This document shows positions 54,409 through 62,111 of a DNA stretch of 64,000 nucleotides, piece after piece. The stretch is from Butyrivibrio proteoclasticus P6B7. Its GTDB lineage: Bacteria; Bacillota; Clostridia; Lachnospirales; Lachnospiraceae. A model generated the notes under the pieces. It was not told the origin of the DNA. It was given only the letters and a program-made list of their open reading frames with translations, and searched no databases. How positions within the stretch are numbered: position 1 is the first letter of the stretch; each line of letters opens with the position of its first letter. The stretch is from the NCBI RefSeq assembly GCF_000622085.1, contig NZ_JHWL01000010.1, positions 1 to 64,000 of the forward strand. The letters are read 5' to 3'. A program made the position numbers and the translations under genes.

Positions 54409-54441
54409 GTTAGTCTCCTGTATAGTTAGTTAATGATATAC

Positions 54442-54475
54442 GAATTGCTCCATAGCTTCGCTATTCTCGCAATTC
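54442..54475. repeat. Intergenic hairpin 1 of 3
   Basis: GAATTGC/GCAATTC arms enclose an ATAGC/GCTAT inner stem with a short TTC-type loop (GCGAAGC on minus). No T-run. It is close to the start of the 500-residue SGNH gene (minus), so it could sit in its leader. Confidence 0.7.
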
Positions 54476-54477
54476 TA

Positions 54478-54535
54478 CAAGAATTCGGAAATCGATACTC
54501 TCATTTCATTCGAGTATCTGTTTTCCTCATTCTTG
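54478..54535. repeat. Intergenic hairpin 2 of 3
   Basis: Nested arms CAAGAAT/ATTCTTG, GGAAA/TTTTCC and GATACTC/GAGTATC around a 10-11 nt loop give an imperfect stem of roughly 20 pairs. It is adjacent to hairpins 1 and 3, with no coding potential seen. Confidence 0.7.
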
Positions 54536-54543
54536 TTCGGTCT

Positions 54544-54592
54544 TCAAGGTCATATAAATTTCTATGCTAGCATGAAATTTATATGACTTTGA
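54544..54592. repeat. Intergenic hairpin 3 of 3 (long near-perfect inverted repeat)
   Basis: TCAAGGTCATATAAATTTC pairs with GAAATTTATATGACTTTGA (19 bp, one G-T). The centre contains the palindrome ATGCTAGCAT, so the stem can extend further. It lies 12 bp past the MBOAT stop (54605). It may stabilise or end that mRNA, but there is no T-run. Confidence 0.8.
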
Positions 54593-54604
54593 ATCCCTAT
54601 ATCA

Positions 54605-56062
54605 TTAAAACTGTTCATAGATAAAGCTACTTGCGTCATATCCTGGTCCCCAGATGCCGCAGACAAGGATTACAAGGATAGCTGCGATGACGATTGCCCA
54701 TCTAAGCCAGATGCCCTGAGAGAGGATCTTCTCTCTAACAACCACGCCCTTGTAATTAAGAACATCCACGATCACAAGCAGCGCAAGGCCTGCCACGATC
54801 AGCAGCATGTTAGCCTCATTAAGGCCGTAGCTAAACAGGGTTCCGTCTGTGAGAACCCATGGTGTGAATTCAAAGCTCTTTGCAATGATTCCCATAGCTC
54901 TTTCTACGCTGAAAGCTCTAAAGAATACCCAGGCAAAGTTAACCAGAAGGAAAGTAATAATGGTTCTGAGAGCCTGGTGTGAAAAGGCATTTCGGTTAAC
55001 CTTGAAGATGTCCACAAGCTTGTCCCTTACTGGCTTAAGGATATAGCCCACAACCTGATATACGCCGTGGAGAAGTCCCCAAATAATGAAGGTAAGACCT
55101 GCGCCGTGCCAGATTCCGCTGATGGCAAATACGATCAGGATGTTGAGGTACTTGCGGCCCTTTCCCTTTCTGTTGCCGCCCAGAGGAATATATACGTAAT
55201 CCTTGAGGAAGCTTGATAAAGAGATATGCCATCTTCTCCAGAACTCAGGAATAGACTGGGCAAGATAAGGGCTATCAAAGTTACTCATGGAATCAATGCC
55301 AAGGATTCTGGCGATACCGATAGCCATGTGTGAATAGCCTCCGAAGTCGCAGTAGATCTCGAAAGTGTAGAACAGTGTTCCTATAAATGTGATGGTGCCT
55401 GGCTGTAAATAGCCGCCATCAAAGATTTCTTTTACGAAGATTCCCATTCTGTCGGCCAGAACAAGCTTAAGGAAATATCCCCAGAGAATCTGAAGAAGTC
55501 CGTCGCGAAGTCTGTCAAAGTCCACAGATACTGGATAAGCAAACTGTGGCAGAAGATTCTTGGCGCGCTCGATAGGGCCAGAGGTAATCTGTGGAAAGAA
55601 GGAAATGTAGAGAGCGTACTTAACGAAGTTCTTCTCTGCTACAAGGTCCTCTCTATAGATATCAACCAGATAGCTGATTGCTTTTAACATGTAAAAAGAG
55701 ATACCCACTGTTGAGAAAAACAGAACAGATGGAGGAGCATCCGGAGTAACATCTTTCATTCTGGAAGCCAGGAACTCCACAAAGCGCACATACAAAAGAA
55801 ATCCAACGGTTAGCACCATTGAAAGCATAAGGAGATATTTCTTTTTACCTGGATTATCCTTGGCGCCTTCGATAGCTCGTCCAAGGAAATAGGTGATAAG
55901 AATAACGCCAATAAGCACAGCTGTGCTCTTAGCATCAACGGTTGCAAAGAAGCAAAGGCTGGTGATGAAGAGCCAGATGTACTTGAACTTTCTTGGAATG
56001 ATGAAGTTAACTGCTACAACTATTGGTAGAAAAATCAGGAATTCAAATGATGTGAACTGCAT
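54605..56062 (-). CDS. MBOAT-family O-acyltransferase (second copy)
   Basis: 485 residues, about eleven helices, with FFPQITSGPIERAKNLLPQF, YCDFGGYSHMAIGIARILGI, FWRRWHISLSSFLKDYVYIPLGG and catalytic SGIWHGAGLTFIIWGLLHG. It is closest in form to AlgI/DltB and PatA proteins. It is paired with the SGNH protein at 52906-54408, separated by the hairpin-rich gap. It lies 20 bp downstream of the GtrB-like gene and is co-transcribed. Confidence 0.94.
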   Translation of the reverse strand: MQFTSFEFLIFLPIVVAVNFIIPRKFKYIWLFITSLCFFATVDAKSTAVLIGVILITYFLGRAIEGAKDNPGKKKYLLMLSMVLTVGFLLYVRFVEFLASRMKDVTPDAPPSVLFFSTVGISFYMLKAISYLVDIYREDLVAEKNFVKYALYISFFPQITSGPIERAKNLLPQFAYPVSVDFDRLRDGLLQILWGYFLKLVLADRMGIFVKEIFDGGYLQPGTITFIGTLFYTFEIYCDFGGYSHMAIGIARILGIDSMSNFDSPYLAQSIPEFWRRWHISLSSFLKDYVYIPLGGNRKGKGRKYLNILIVFAISGIWHGAGLTFIIWGLLHGVYQVVGYILKPVRDKLVDIFKVNRNAFSHQALRTIITFLLVNFAWVFFRAFSVERAMGIIAKSFEFTPWVLTDGTLFSYGLNEANMLLIVAGLALLVIVDVLNYKGVVVREKILSQGIWLRWAIVIAAILVILVCGIWGPGYDASSFIYEQF

Positions 56063-56082
56063 TTATGCCTCTCCCCACGCAT

Positions 56083-57042
56083 TCATTCTTTTTCTTTGTC
56101 TGAATCGAAATTAATACGTTTTTCCTCAACTACAAGTGGTCTGTGGATAACTCGAGTATTGATGTTGAGGATGTACTCACCGGTAAGACCGATGAACATA
56201 AGCTGGATAGCGCCCATAAGGAACATTCCAACAATCATTGGAGCGTAACCTGCGTGGAAGCTGTACCAGTGTGTAAGCTTAAGGATAAGGTAAACAAGAG
56301 CCACGATAACATCGATGAATGCTACGATAAATCCAGCTAAGGTGCAAAGACGAAGTCCTACCTTAGTATAGGAAGTAATGGAAAGCATAGCTGCATCGTA
56401 AAGTGTGTAGAAGTTATTGTGGGTCTTACCTGCGCGGCGCTTAGGCTGCTCGTATTCAACAGTTGTCATGTTGAAGCCATCGCCGTACTCTGCAACGATT
56501 CCTCTAATGAAAGGAACCGGATCATCAAGCTGTCTAAGGAGCTGGATGAAGGTCTTATCGTAAAGGCCAAAGCCTGTGAAGTGCTCAATCATGCGAACTG
56601 AAGACATGTTCTTGATCATCTTGTAGTAAACGGTTCTAAGGAAATAGATGAAGCCATTCTCTTTACTTGAAGACTTAACACCGCTGACGATCTTGTGTCC
56701 CTCTTCCCACTTCTGCACAAATACAGGGATAAGCTCAACAGGATCCTGGAAATCCGCACAAACTGGGATTACGCAGTCGCCGTCAAGAGAGCACATTCCG
56801 TGGAATGGGGAATTGAACTGTCCAAAGTTAGTTACATTAAAGATTGCCTTTATCTTCTTATTGCCAGCGCAGATGGCCTCAATCTTAGCTCTGGTGCTAT
56901 CCTTGGATGCGTTATCGATAAAAACAATTTCATAGTCGTAGTTAGGGAGCTTCTCAACAAGGACCTTCTCTACGGCTGCAGAGATTCCAACAACGTTCTC
57001 TTCTTCGTTGAAACATGGAATCAGGATACTGATTTTTTTCAT
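56083..57042 (-). CDS. GtrB/DPM1-like polyprenyl-phosphate glycosyltransferase
   Basis: 319 residues from the ATG at 57042 (GAGG 6 nt upstream). The N-terminal GT2 domain has ISILIPCFNEEENVVG, IVFIDNASKDST, NVTNFGQFNS and the DxD-like CADFQDP. Two C-terminal helices (LRLCTLAGFIVAFIDVIVALV and MIVGMFLMGAIQLMFIGLTG) and GEYILNI are the hallmark of GtrB/ArnC-type enzymes. These load a sugar onto polyprenyl phosphate at the cytosolic face. The flippase pair at 40101-40903 and the GT-C-like proteins could complete such a three-part system, though they lie 16 kb away. Confidence 0.9.
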   Translation of the reverse strand: MKKISILIPCFNEEENVVGISAAVEKVLVEKLPNYDYEIVFIDNASKDSTRAKIEAICAGNKKIKAIFNVTNFGQFNSPFHGMCSLDGDCVIPVCADFQDPVELIPVFVQKWEEGHKIVSGVKSSSKENGFIYFLRTVYYKMIKNMSSVRMIEHFTGFGLYDKTFIQLLRQLDDPVPFIRGIVAEYGDGFNMTTVEYEQPKRRAGKTHNNFYTLYDAAMLSITSYTKVGLRLCTLAGFIVAFIDVIVALVYLILKLTHWYSFHAGYAPMIVGMFLMGAIQLMFIGLTGEYILNINTRVIHRPLVVEEKRINFDSDKEKE

Positions 57043-57123
57043 AATAAACCTCAAATTCTATAACAAATGCTGGAAAGCCAGCGCTCACGCGCGTTCAAAA
57101 AATCGGCTATCCATATACGCAAC

Positions 57124-57156
57124 AATGCGGTGCAAAAAAACGCACTGCACCGCATT
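57124..57156. repeat. Inverted repeat between the FAD oxidoreductase and GtrB-like genes
   Basis: AATGCGGTGCA and its complement TGCACCGCATT (11 bp) flank an 11-nt loop carrying a poly-A/T tract. The run of T lies inside the loop on minus, not after the stem, so it is not a standard terminator. A second small GCTGG/CCAGC hairpin lies at about 57069-57082. Confidence 0.7.
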
Positions 57157-57174
57157 ATAAAACTTATTTGTATA

Positions 57175-58764
57175 TTAGTCTACCTCAACCTCGTCATTCG
57201 CATTTTCATCTGCATTTCCCTCGGTCTCGTGATACTCTTTTTCTGTGTTAACATTCCAAATGTTGCTGCGATCTGTATTGCCGCTGATGATGTTCTTAAC
57301 TGTCTCAAAGGATGTGCACATTGAGTGGTCGATGTTGTTGTATCTGTGCTGACCATTACGTCCTACGCAGTACAGGTTATCGATGGTGTTAAGATATTCA
57401 ACAAGCTTGTCCATCTCATCATAGGTATCGAAGTAAGCAGGATATGCCTTCTTAACTCGCTCCATATGATAATCAAGAACCTGGTCCTTACTATCGATAA
57501 GATTAAGAGTAACCATCTCATCGATTGCCATCTTGGCGAACTCTTCCTCGTTCATGTTCCACATTGAATCACCTTCAAAGCAGAAGTACTCAAGTCCAAC
57601 CCAAACAGTGTTCTCAAGGTCCTTAACAAGGTATGGTGACCAGTTGTTGTAGATCTGGAAACGTCCCATCTTAACTGTTCTATCCTGAACGTATACCCAG
57701 TTATCTGGAACAATGTTGCCGATGGTCTTGATATTAGTCTTGTTCTGAAGATTAAGCTTAGGAACAAGAACACCAAGAGTCATGTAATCACGATATGGAA
57801 GACCAGCTGCGATTCTTGCTGGATCTGCTGGAACATCGTTCATTCCTGCAACAAGATCCTTAACTGGCATTGAGCTGATGACGATATCGCCCTCAATCTC
57901 CATTTCCTTGCCATCCATGATATATGTGATGCCCTTAATGTGGTTGCCGTCCTTGCGGATCTTGGTAACCTTGGCATTCATTACGATTGTACCGCCGAGG
58001 TTCTTGATCTCCTCAGCTGTTACTTCCCAGAGCTGACCTGGTCCAAGCTTAGGATAGCTAAACTCTTCAATAAGAGAAGTCTCTACCTTGCCGCCCTTCT
58101 TACCAGTCTTCTTACGGAAAGCATTCTTAAGAACTGCCATGATGGAAACGCCCTTAACACGCTGAGCTCCCCAGGATGGATCGATCTCAGATGGGTGTCT
58201 GCCCCAAAGGTTCTCTGTGTAATACTCGAAGAACATTGAATAGAGCTTCTTACCAAATCTGTTTACATAGAAGTCTTCCAAAGATTTCTCTTCTCTCTTG
58301 TGGATCATTGCTCCAAGATATGAGAATCCGCAAGCGATTGTTCTTGCAAGTCCCATGTTCTTGAAGGTCTCAACCTTAAGAGAAATAGGATAGTCATAGA
58401 ATTTGCGGTCAAAGAAAATACGTGATACACGATTTCTTCTAAGCATAACCCTGTCAGTCTTCTGAGGGTCCGGACCGCCGGCAGCGATAGTCACGTTTCT
58501 ATCAAGAGCGATGTCGTCGGAAGCTGGTGCGCCCTGCTGTGGCAACATCTTCTGCCACCATTCATTAACCTCAGGAACCTTGGAAAAGAACCTGTGGCCA
58601 CCCATATCCATACGGTTGCCCTTGTAGTTAACAGTTCTTGAAATTCCGCCAAACTGCTGTGTTTCCTCGAAAACAACAACCTGATAGTCCTTAGATTTGC
58701 TTAAGAGTTCATAAGCAGCAGTAAGTCCTGCAGGTCCTGCTCCGATAATAATTACCTTTTTCAT
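57175..58764 (-). CDS. FAD-dependent oxidoreductase (HemY/UGM-like amine oxidase superfamily)
   Basis: 529 residues from the ATG at 58764. The FAD-binding GxGxxG is [17 protein letters not shown] at the N-terminus, followed by [18 protein letters not shown] and the [11 protein letters not shown] segment seen in flavoproteins of glycan clusters. The C-terminal part ends [24 protein letters not shown] with an acidic tail. The group includes UDP-galactopyranose-mutase-like and desaturase-like enzymes; I cannot assign a substrate. It is followed by the GtrB-like gene 133 bp downstream. Activity on a lipid-linked or nucleotide sugar is an inference from context. Confidence 0.88.
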   Translation of the reverse strand: MKKVIIIGAGPAGLTAAYELLSKSKDYQVVVFEETQQFGGISRTVNYKGNRMDMGGHRFFSKVPEVNEWWQKMLPQQGAPASDDIALDRNVTIAAGGPDPQKTDRVMLRRNRVSRIFFDRKFYDYPISLKVETFKNMGLARTIACGFSYLGAMIHKREEKSLEDFYVNRFGKKLYSMFFEYYTENLWGRHPSEIDPSWGAQRVKGVSIMAVLKNAFRKKTGKKGGKVETSLIEEFSYPKLGPGQLWEVTAEEIKNLGGTIVMNAKVTKIRKDGNHIKGITYIMDGKEMEIEGDIVISSMPVKDLVAGMNDVPADPARIAAGLPYRDYMTLGVLVPKLNLQNKTNIKTIGNIVPDNWVYVQDRTVKMGRFQIYNNWSPYLVKDLENTVWVGLEYFCFEGDSMWNMNEEEFAKMAIDEMVTLNLIDSKDQVLDYHMERVKKAYPAYFDTYDEMDKLVEYLNTIDNLYCVGRNGQHRYNNIDHSMCTSFETVKNIISGNTDRSNIWNVNTEKEYHETEGNADENANDEVEVD

Positions 58765-58799
58765 ATTCGTCGTCCTTTTAAATTTACTCAATTAGAATT

Positions 58800-58828
58800 A
58801 GTATAACTCATTGAGATTATTTTCACAA
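58800..58828 (-). promoter_or_regulatory. Promoter for the FAD oxidoreductase gene
   Basis: On the minus strand TTGTGA (58828-58823), 17 bp, TATACT (58805-58800). The start would be near 58794, before an AAAGGA ribosome site and the ATG at 58764. Confidence 0.6.
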
Positions 58829-58885
58829 GAAAGAAGAATTTCAGTCATCATGCATGATTGCTATATTTAAAGCAAATGCTTCTAT

Positions 58886-59563
58886 TTAGAATGTAACTTC
58901 CCCATCATGTGAAAGAATGGATGCGCTGGTAACACCATCAATCTTGGAGATCTTAGCCACCAGCTCTTTTGCCTCCTTAATGCGAAGCTCGTAAACAAGA
59001 TCCTGTGTGCCGTTTGAAATGCTCTGGGATTTAAGCTTATAGGAACTTGTTAGCTCTTTTATCCTATTCTCGATGGCTGTGGCTGTCTCGTCCTTGTCAT
59101 CTGCGCCGATAACCAGGATCATTGGAGCCTTGGCAACTGGCATCTTATCTAATAAGAAGATAAGCAGTGTGACGATGAGGGATGTGAGAATCGCAATCTC
59201 AGAAAGCCCTGCGCCGCACATGATTCCCACGCCGATGGCCCAGAACATAAAAATCAGGTCCATTGGGTCTTTGACGGCGGTTCTGAATCTTACTATAGAA
59301 AGAGCTCCCACCATACCAAGGGAAACCACAACGCTAGACTGGATCGTCAGGATGATGCCTGCTGTGATCAGGGCCATTGCCACAAGGGACAGATTGAAGT
59401 TCTTGGAATAGAAGGTTCTCCTTGTGAGAAGCCTGTAGCAAAAGAAAATGTAGAGGGCAAGGATAGTTGTGATAAGCATTACCACAAGAATCTGCTCAGT
59501 TGACAGTTCTACAGTTGAATAGCCTTCAAGGAAGGACTTTTTGAATACGTCTGAAAATTTCAT
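58886..59563 (-). CDS. DUF4956 family membrane protein
   Basis: 225 residues. Four or so helices (ILVVMLITTILALYIFFCY, LSLVAMALITAGIILTI, VSLGMVGALSIVRFRTAVKDP, LIFMFWAIGVGIMCGAGL, ILTSLIVTLLIFLL) precede a cytosolic ferredoxin-like domain (about 150-225). The GALSIVRFRTAVKDP motif is characteristic of DUF4956. It is co-directional with the VTC gene 75 bp upstream, and a CotH gene is divergent. These three are often found together, as I recall, suggesting a membrane-linked phosphate or polyphosphate role. Function unproven. Confidence 0.9.
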   Translation of the reverse strand: MKFSDVFKKSFLEGYSTVELSTEQILVVMLITTILALYIFFCYRLLTRRTFYSKNFNLSLVAMALITAGIILTIQSSVVVSLGMVGALSIVRFRTAVKDPMDLIFMFWAIGVGIMCGAGLSEIAILTSLIVTLLIFLLDKMPVAKAPMILVIGADDKDETATAIENRIKELTSSYKLKSQSISNGTQDLVYELRIKEAKELVAKISKIDGVTSASILSHDGEVTF

Positions 59564-59638
59564 TTAGTTCTCCTGTTCGTGTTGGTGTAACTTGGTTGCA
59601 GTGGATCAATTGCAGATATCACTGGTGTCTGCGTTCTA

Positions 59639-60331
59639 TTAAATAGAATACTGGCGGCAGAGGAAATATTTTGAAAATGTTGTCTGCTGCATGCTCCCAG
59701 ACTGAATTGCGTGGAATATGTAGTCCGGAATGTACTCGTCGTACTTAACTTCTAGTAGCTGGCGGCCACGCTCCATGATGGGGCGCTGCTTTAGCTCTTT
59801 TACGAAGAAATCATCAAACTGTGTTGATGACGTAATATTGCGATCAAAGGTGACCCGGACGTTGCCGTTGTCACAGATAAAGGGCGTTCTTTCATAGGAT
59901 ACGATGGTACTTGGGTGAAAGAGCTTAGTTCTTTTTAATAGGATGAATCTGTTGAGAAGCTCAGGATAATCGGCCCTTGGAAGAATGCGACTATGAGGAT
60001 CACAAAGCTGGCCGAACTGCTCTCTTGTGAGTTTGCAGGCTTTCTTCTGGATCATGCCCTGTTCTTTACGCTTGCACTCCAGCTTTATGGTCTGGTCGCT
60101 GCAGCCGTAGGTCCTTACGCGCCACTTCTCTCTAACGTCCACGCCGTCCTCATTCTCGTTATAGCAGGAATTGTCGTAGTCGTCGAAGTACATGCTTCTA
60201 ATATAGTACTTGCCGCTATCGTCCGCGTGGGGATCCGGCGTCAGCACATGCTGCAAGCGGACTCTCAAGGCCTTAAGTTCTGCGTCGGAGCACAGGTATT
60301 TAAGTTCGTGTCTAAATTTGGGTTCTTTCAT
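59639..60331 (-). CDS. VTC-domain polyphosphate polymerase
   Basis: 230 residues comprising one VTC domain. Tunnel motifs are visible: FRHELKYLCS, YYIRSMYFDDYDNSCYNENEDG, REKWRVRTYG, IKLECKRKEQGM, VSYERTPF, VRVTFDRNI and the metal-binding LEVKYDEYIP. The fold polymerises ATP gamma-phosphate into polyphosphate in yeast Vtc4; bacterial members are less studied. No SPX domain or membrane helix is present, so DUF4956 may be the membrane part. It is divergent from cotH, with 99 bp between the starts. Confidence 0.9.
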   Translation of the reverse strand: MKEPKFRHELKYLCSDAELKALRVRLQHVLTPDPHADDSGKYYIRSMYFDDYDNSCYNENEDGVDVREKWRVRTYGCSDQTIKLECKRKEQGMIQKKACKLTREQFGQLCDPHSRILPRADYPELLNRFILLKRTKLFHPSTIVSYERTPFICDNGNVRVTFDRNITSSTQFDDFFVKELKQRPIMERGRQLLEVKYDEYIPDYIFHAIQSGSMQQTTFSKYFLCRQYSI

Positions 60332-60377
60332 TGCACCTCACTGAAAATAATGCACAAAAACTCACATCTACCCTATA

Positions 60378-60386
60378 TGGTATAAT
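60378..60386 (+). promoter_or_regulatory. Extended -10 promoter of cotH
   Basis: TGGTATAAT is an extended -10 with a perfect TATAAT. No -35 match at 17 bp. A 6-bp hairpin AAGCGC/GCGCTT (about 60404-60419) precedes the GGAG ribosome site and could affect translation. Confidence 0.5.
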
Positions 60387-60428
60387 AAAATATCTAAAAA
60401 ATAAAGCGCACAGGCGCTTCCGGAGAAT

Positions 60429-60448
60429 TGATGAGTAGAATCAAGCAC
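60429..60448 (+). repeat. 20-bp direct repeat, copy 1 (cotH start)
   Basis: TGATGAGTAGAATCAAGCAC, covering the cotH ATG at 60431. It matches the 61969-61988 copy in 19 of 20 positions (fourth base T here, A there). Confidence 0.9.
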
Positions 60449-61978
60449 ACAAGAATAACATTAATAATAGCCAGCATAGCCCTGTTTATCGCAGTTCTGC
60501 TGTACTCCAAGGACTTTACCTCAGCTCCCACTATGAGTGGTGACTACGAGCTTGAGTTCGACGAGAACGTGGCTACCATGTCAATCGAGCTTAAGTACGG
60601 AGAGCTTGAGAGGATCGACGCAGATCCCGAGCACAACACCAAGGCCAAGGCTGTGTATCAGATGTACGACGGCAGCGGCGCGGTGATTGATGAGGGCTCT
60701 TTTACCATGAATGGCCATGGCAACTCCACCTGGGGCGAGATCATGAAGGAGTTCCCTGACGAGGAGTTCAAGAGGAGCTACAACATCGACCTGGGCGGCA
60801 AGAAGTCGCTACTAGGCATGGGCGCGGTAAAAGACTACGTGCTGATCTCAGGGTTCTTCGACGAATCCCTTATCAGAAACAAGATTGTGTTCGAGACCGC
60901 CAAGGCTCTTGGCTGCGAGTACGTGCCTGACTCAGAGTTCGTAAACGTCTACATCAACGGGGATTACAAGGGGCTATATCTTTTATCTCAGAGGATAAAG
61001 AGCTATGAAGGCATGATAGAGCTTGAAGATGACGGATATCTGGTGCTCTTCGACTACGATTACAGACTTGAGGAAAAAGAGAATCATTTTGAAACCGCGC
61101 TGTGCGATGGCGAAGTACTGTCAAACACAGTAAGCAAGCAGGATTACAATGAGTACGTTGCAGAAGATATCACGAAGGCAGAGATCAGCATCCTTAAGTC
61201 CTCACTGACGGAGGAAGCCGATTACAGCGAGTTTATTGACGAGGACTCCTTTGCCAGATACTTCCTGATGCAGGAATTCTTTGAAAATCAGGATGGAGAC
61301 AGGGCCAGCACCTACGTATATAAGGACAGCGGGTCAGGTCTTATAAAGGCCGGGCCTATCTGGGATTTCGATCTTACAATGTCCCACTCCTGGCTTGACG
61401 CAGGAGACGTAGAGGCGGATGTCCTGTGGTTTGATAGCTATACCAACCAGAACAAGGGCTGGCTACGAGCTCTGAACAAGTGTCCCACATTCAAGGAAAA
61501 GGTTGATAAGATCTACCTGGAGGAATTTGGTGATGTGCTGACAGCTCTTTTAACAGATACGATTCCGAAGATGCAGACGGAGCTTGCAGATAGCTGGTAC
61601 AGAGACAGAGAGCGCTGGAAGGATGCGCCGAACTATTATGAAAAGACAGATCACACGGAGCACGGCTTTGAAGAGCCAAGCTTTCCACTGATTGTTTCCC
61701 ACTTGTCACAGTTCATCAGTGATAGGAAGACTTTCTATGATGCTTATGTTGGCAATAAGGATGATTACTATTTAATAACCTTTGATACATCGCTTCTTAC
61801 CAATGGTGCCATGGTTATGGTGATGCCGGCGAAGAAGGAAGAGCCTCTCGGGGCGGTGCCTGTATATGAGGATGTGATTGTATGGGAAATGTATGATGGA
61901 ACAGATGTGACGGAAGAAAATATCGCGCTAAGTGATATGTATTTAACGCCGAAGTTTGAGGGCGAAGATGAAGAGTAG
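60431..61978 (+). CDS. CotH-family spore-coat-type protein kinase
   Basis: 515 residues from the ATG at 60431 (GGAG 5 nt upstream). An N-terminal helix (ITLIIASIALFIAVLLYS) anchors or exports it. The CotH kinase domain (about 90-400) shows NGHGNSTWGEI, RSYNIDLGGKKSLLGM, FDESLIRNKIVFETA, GDYKGLYLLSQRI, QEFFENQDGDRASTYVYKD and the metal-binding GPIWDFDLTMSH. Members phosphorylate surface or spore proteins in Bacillus. It is divergent from VTC and DUF4956, a frequent association. The stop codon lies inside a 20-bp repeat of the gene's own start. Confidence 0.92.
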   Translation: MSRIKHTRITLIIASIALFIAVLLYSKDFTSAPTMSGDYELEFDENVATMSIELKYGELERIDADPEHNTKAKAVYQMYDGSGAVIDEGSFTMNGHGNSTWGEIMKEFPDEEFKRSYNIDLGGKKSLLGMGAVKDYVLISGFFDESLIRNKIVFETAKALGCEYVPDSEFVNVYINGDYKGLYLLSQRIKSYEGMIELEDDGYLVLFDYDYRLEEKENHFETALCDGEVLSNTVSKQDYNEYVAEDITKAEISILKSSLTEEADYSEFIDEDSFARYFLMQEFFENQDGDRASTYVYKDSGSGLIKAGPIWDFDLTMSHSWLDAGDVEADVLWFDSYTNQNKGWLRALNKCPTFKEKVDKIYLEEFGDVLTALLTDTIPKMQTELADSWYRDRERWKDAPNYYEKTDHTEHGFEEPSFPLIVSHLSQFISDRKTFYDAYVGNKDDYYLITFDTSLLTNGAMVMVMPAKKEEPLGAVPVYEDVIVWEMYDGTDVTEENIALSDMYLTPKFEGEDEE

Positions 61979-62006
61979 AATCAAGCACGTAATAACGAAA
62001 TCTTAG
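61968..62006 (+). pseudogene. Possible remnant 5' end of a second cotH copy
   Basis: ATG at 61968 with GAGGG 6 nt upstream reads MKSRIKHVITKS then stop. The intact gene starts MSRIKHTRITLII. The overlap of start-like sequence with the true gene's stop suggests a tandem copy once followed and was deleted except for its first codons. Too short to prove. Confidence 0.4.
61969..61988 (+). repeat. 20-bp direct repeat, copy 2 (cotH stop)
   Basis: TGAAGAGTAGAATCAAGCAC, 19/20 identical to the start of cotH. The TAG stop of cotH is within it. An ATG at 61968 with GAGGG upstream opens a 12-codon reading frame (61968-62006) resembling the CotH N-terminus, probably a remnant. Confidence 0.85.
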
Positions 62007-62046
62007 CACGATAATAATCTAGTAATATAGTAATCTAATAATATAG

Positions 62047-62089
62047 AAAAAAAATAAAAACCGTAGCTAGCAGATACTAGCTACGGTTT
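62047..62089 (-). terminator. Intrinsic terminator of the SGNH lipoprotein gene
   Basis: On the minus strand AAACCGTAGCTAG/CTAGCTACGGTTT (13 bp, 6-nt loop) is followed by TTATTTTTTTT. It lies 22 bp past the stop at 62112. It may also slow cotH readthrough, but its plus-strand tail is weak. Confidence 0.9.
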
Positions 62090-62111
62090 CTGTTATCTAT
62101 AATCGTATTTC

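Noticed and set aside
57124..57156. Inverted repeat as an intrinsic terminator
   Set aside because: The T-run is in the loop, not after the stem on minus; kept only as an inverted repeat.
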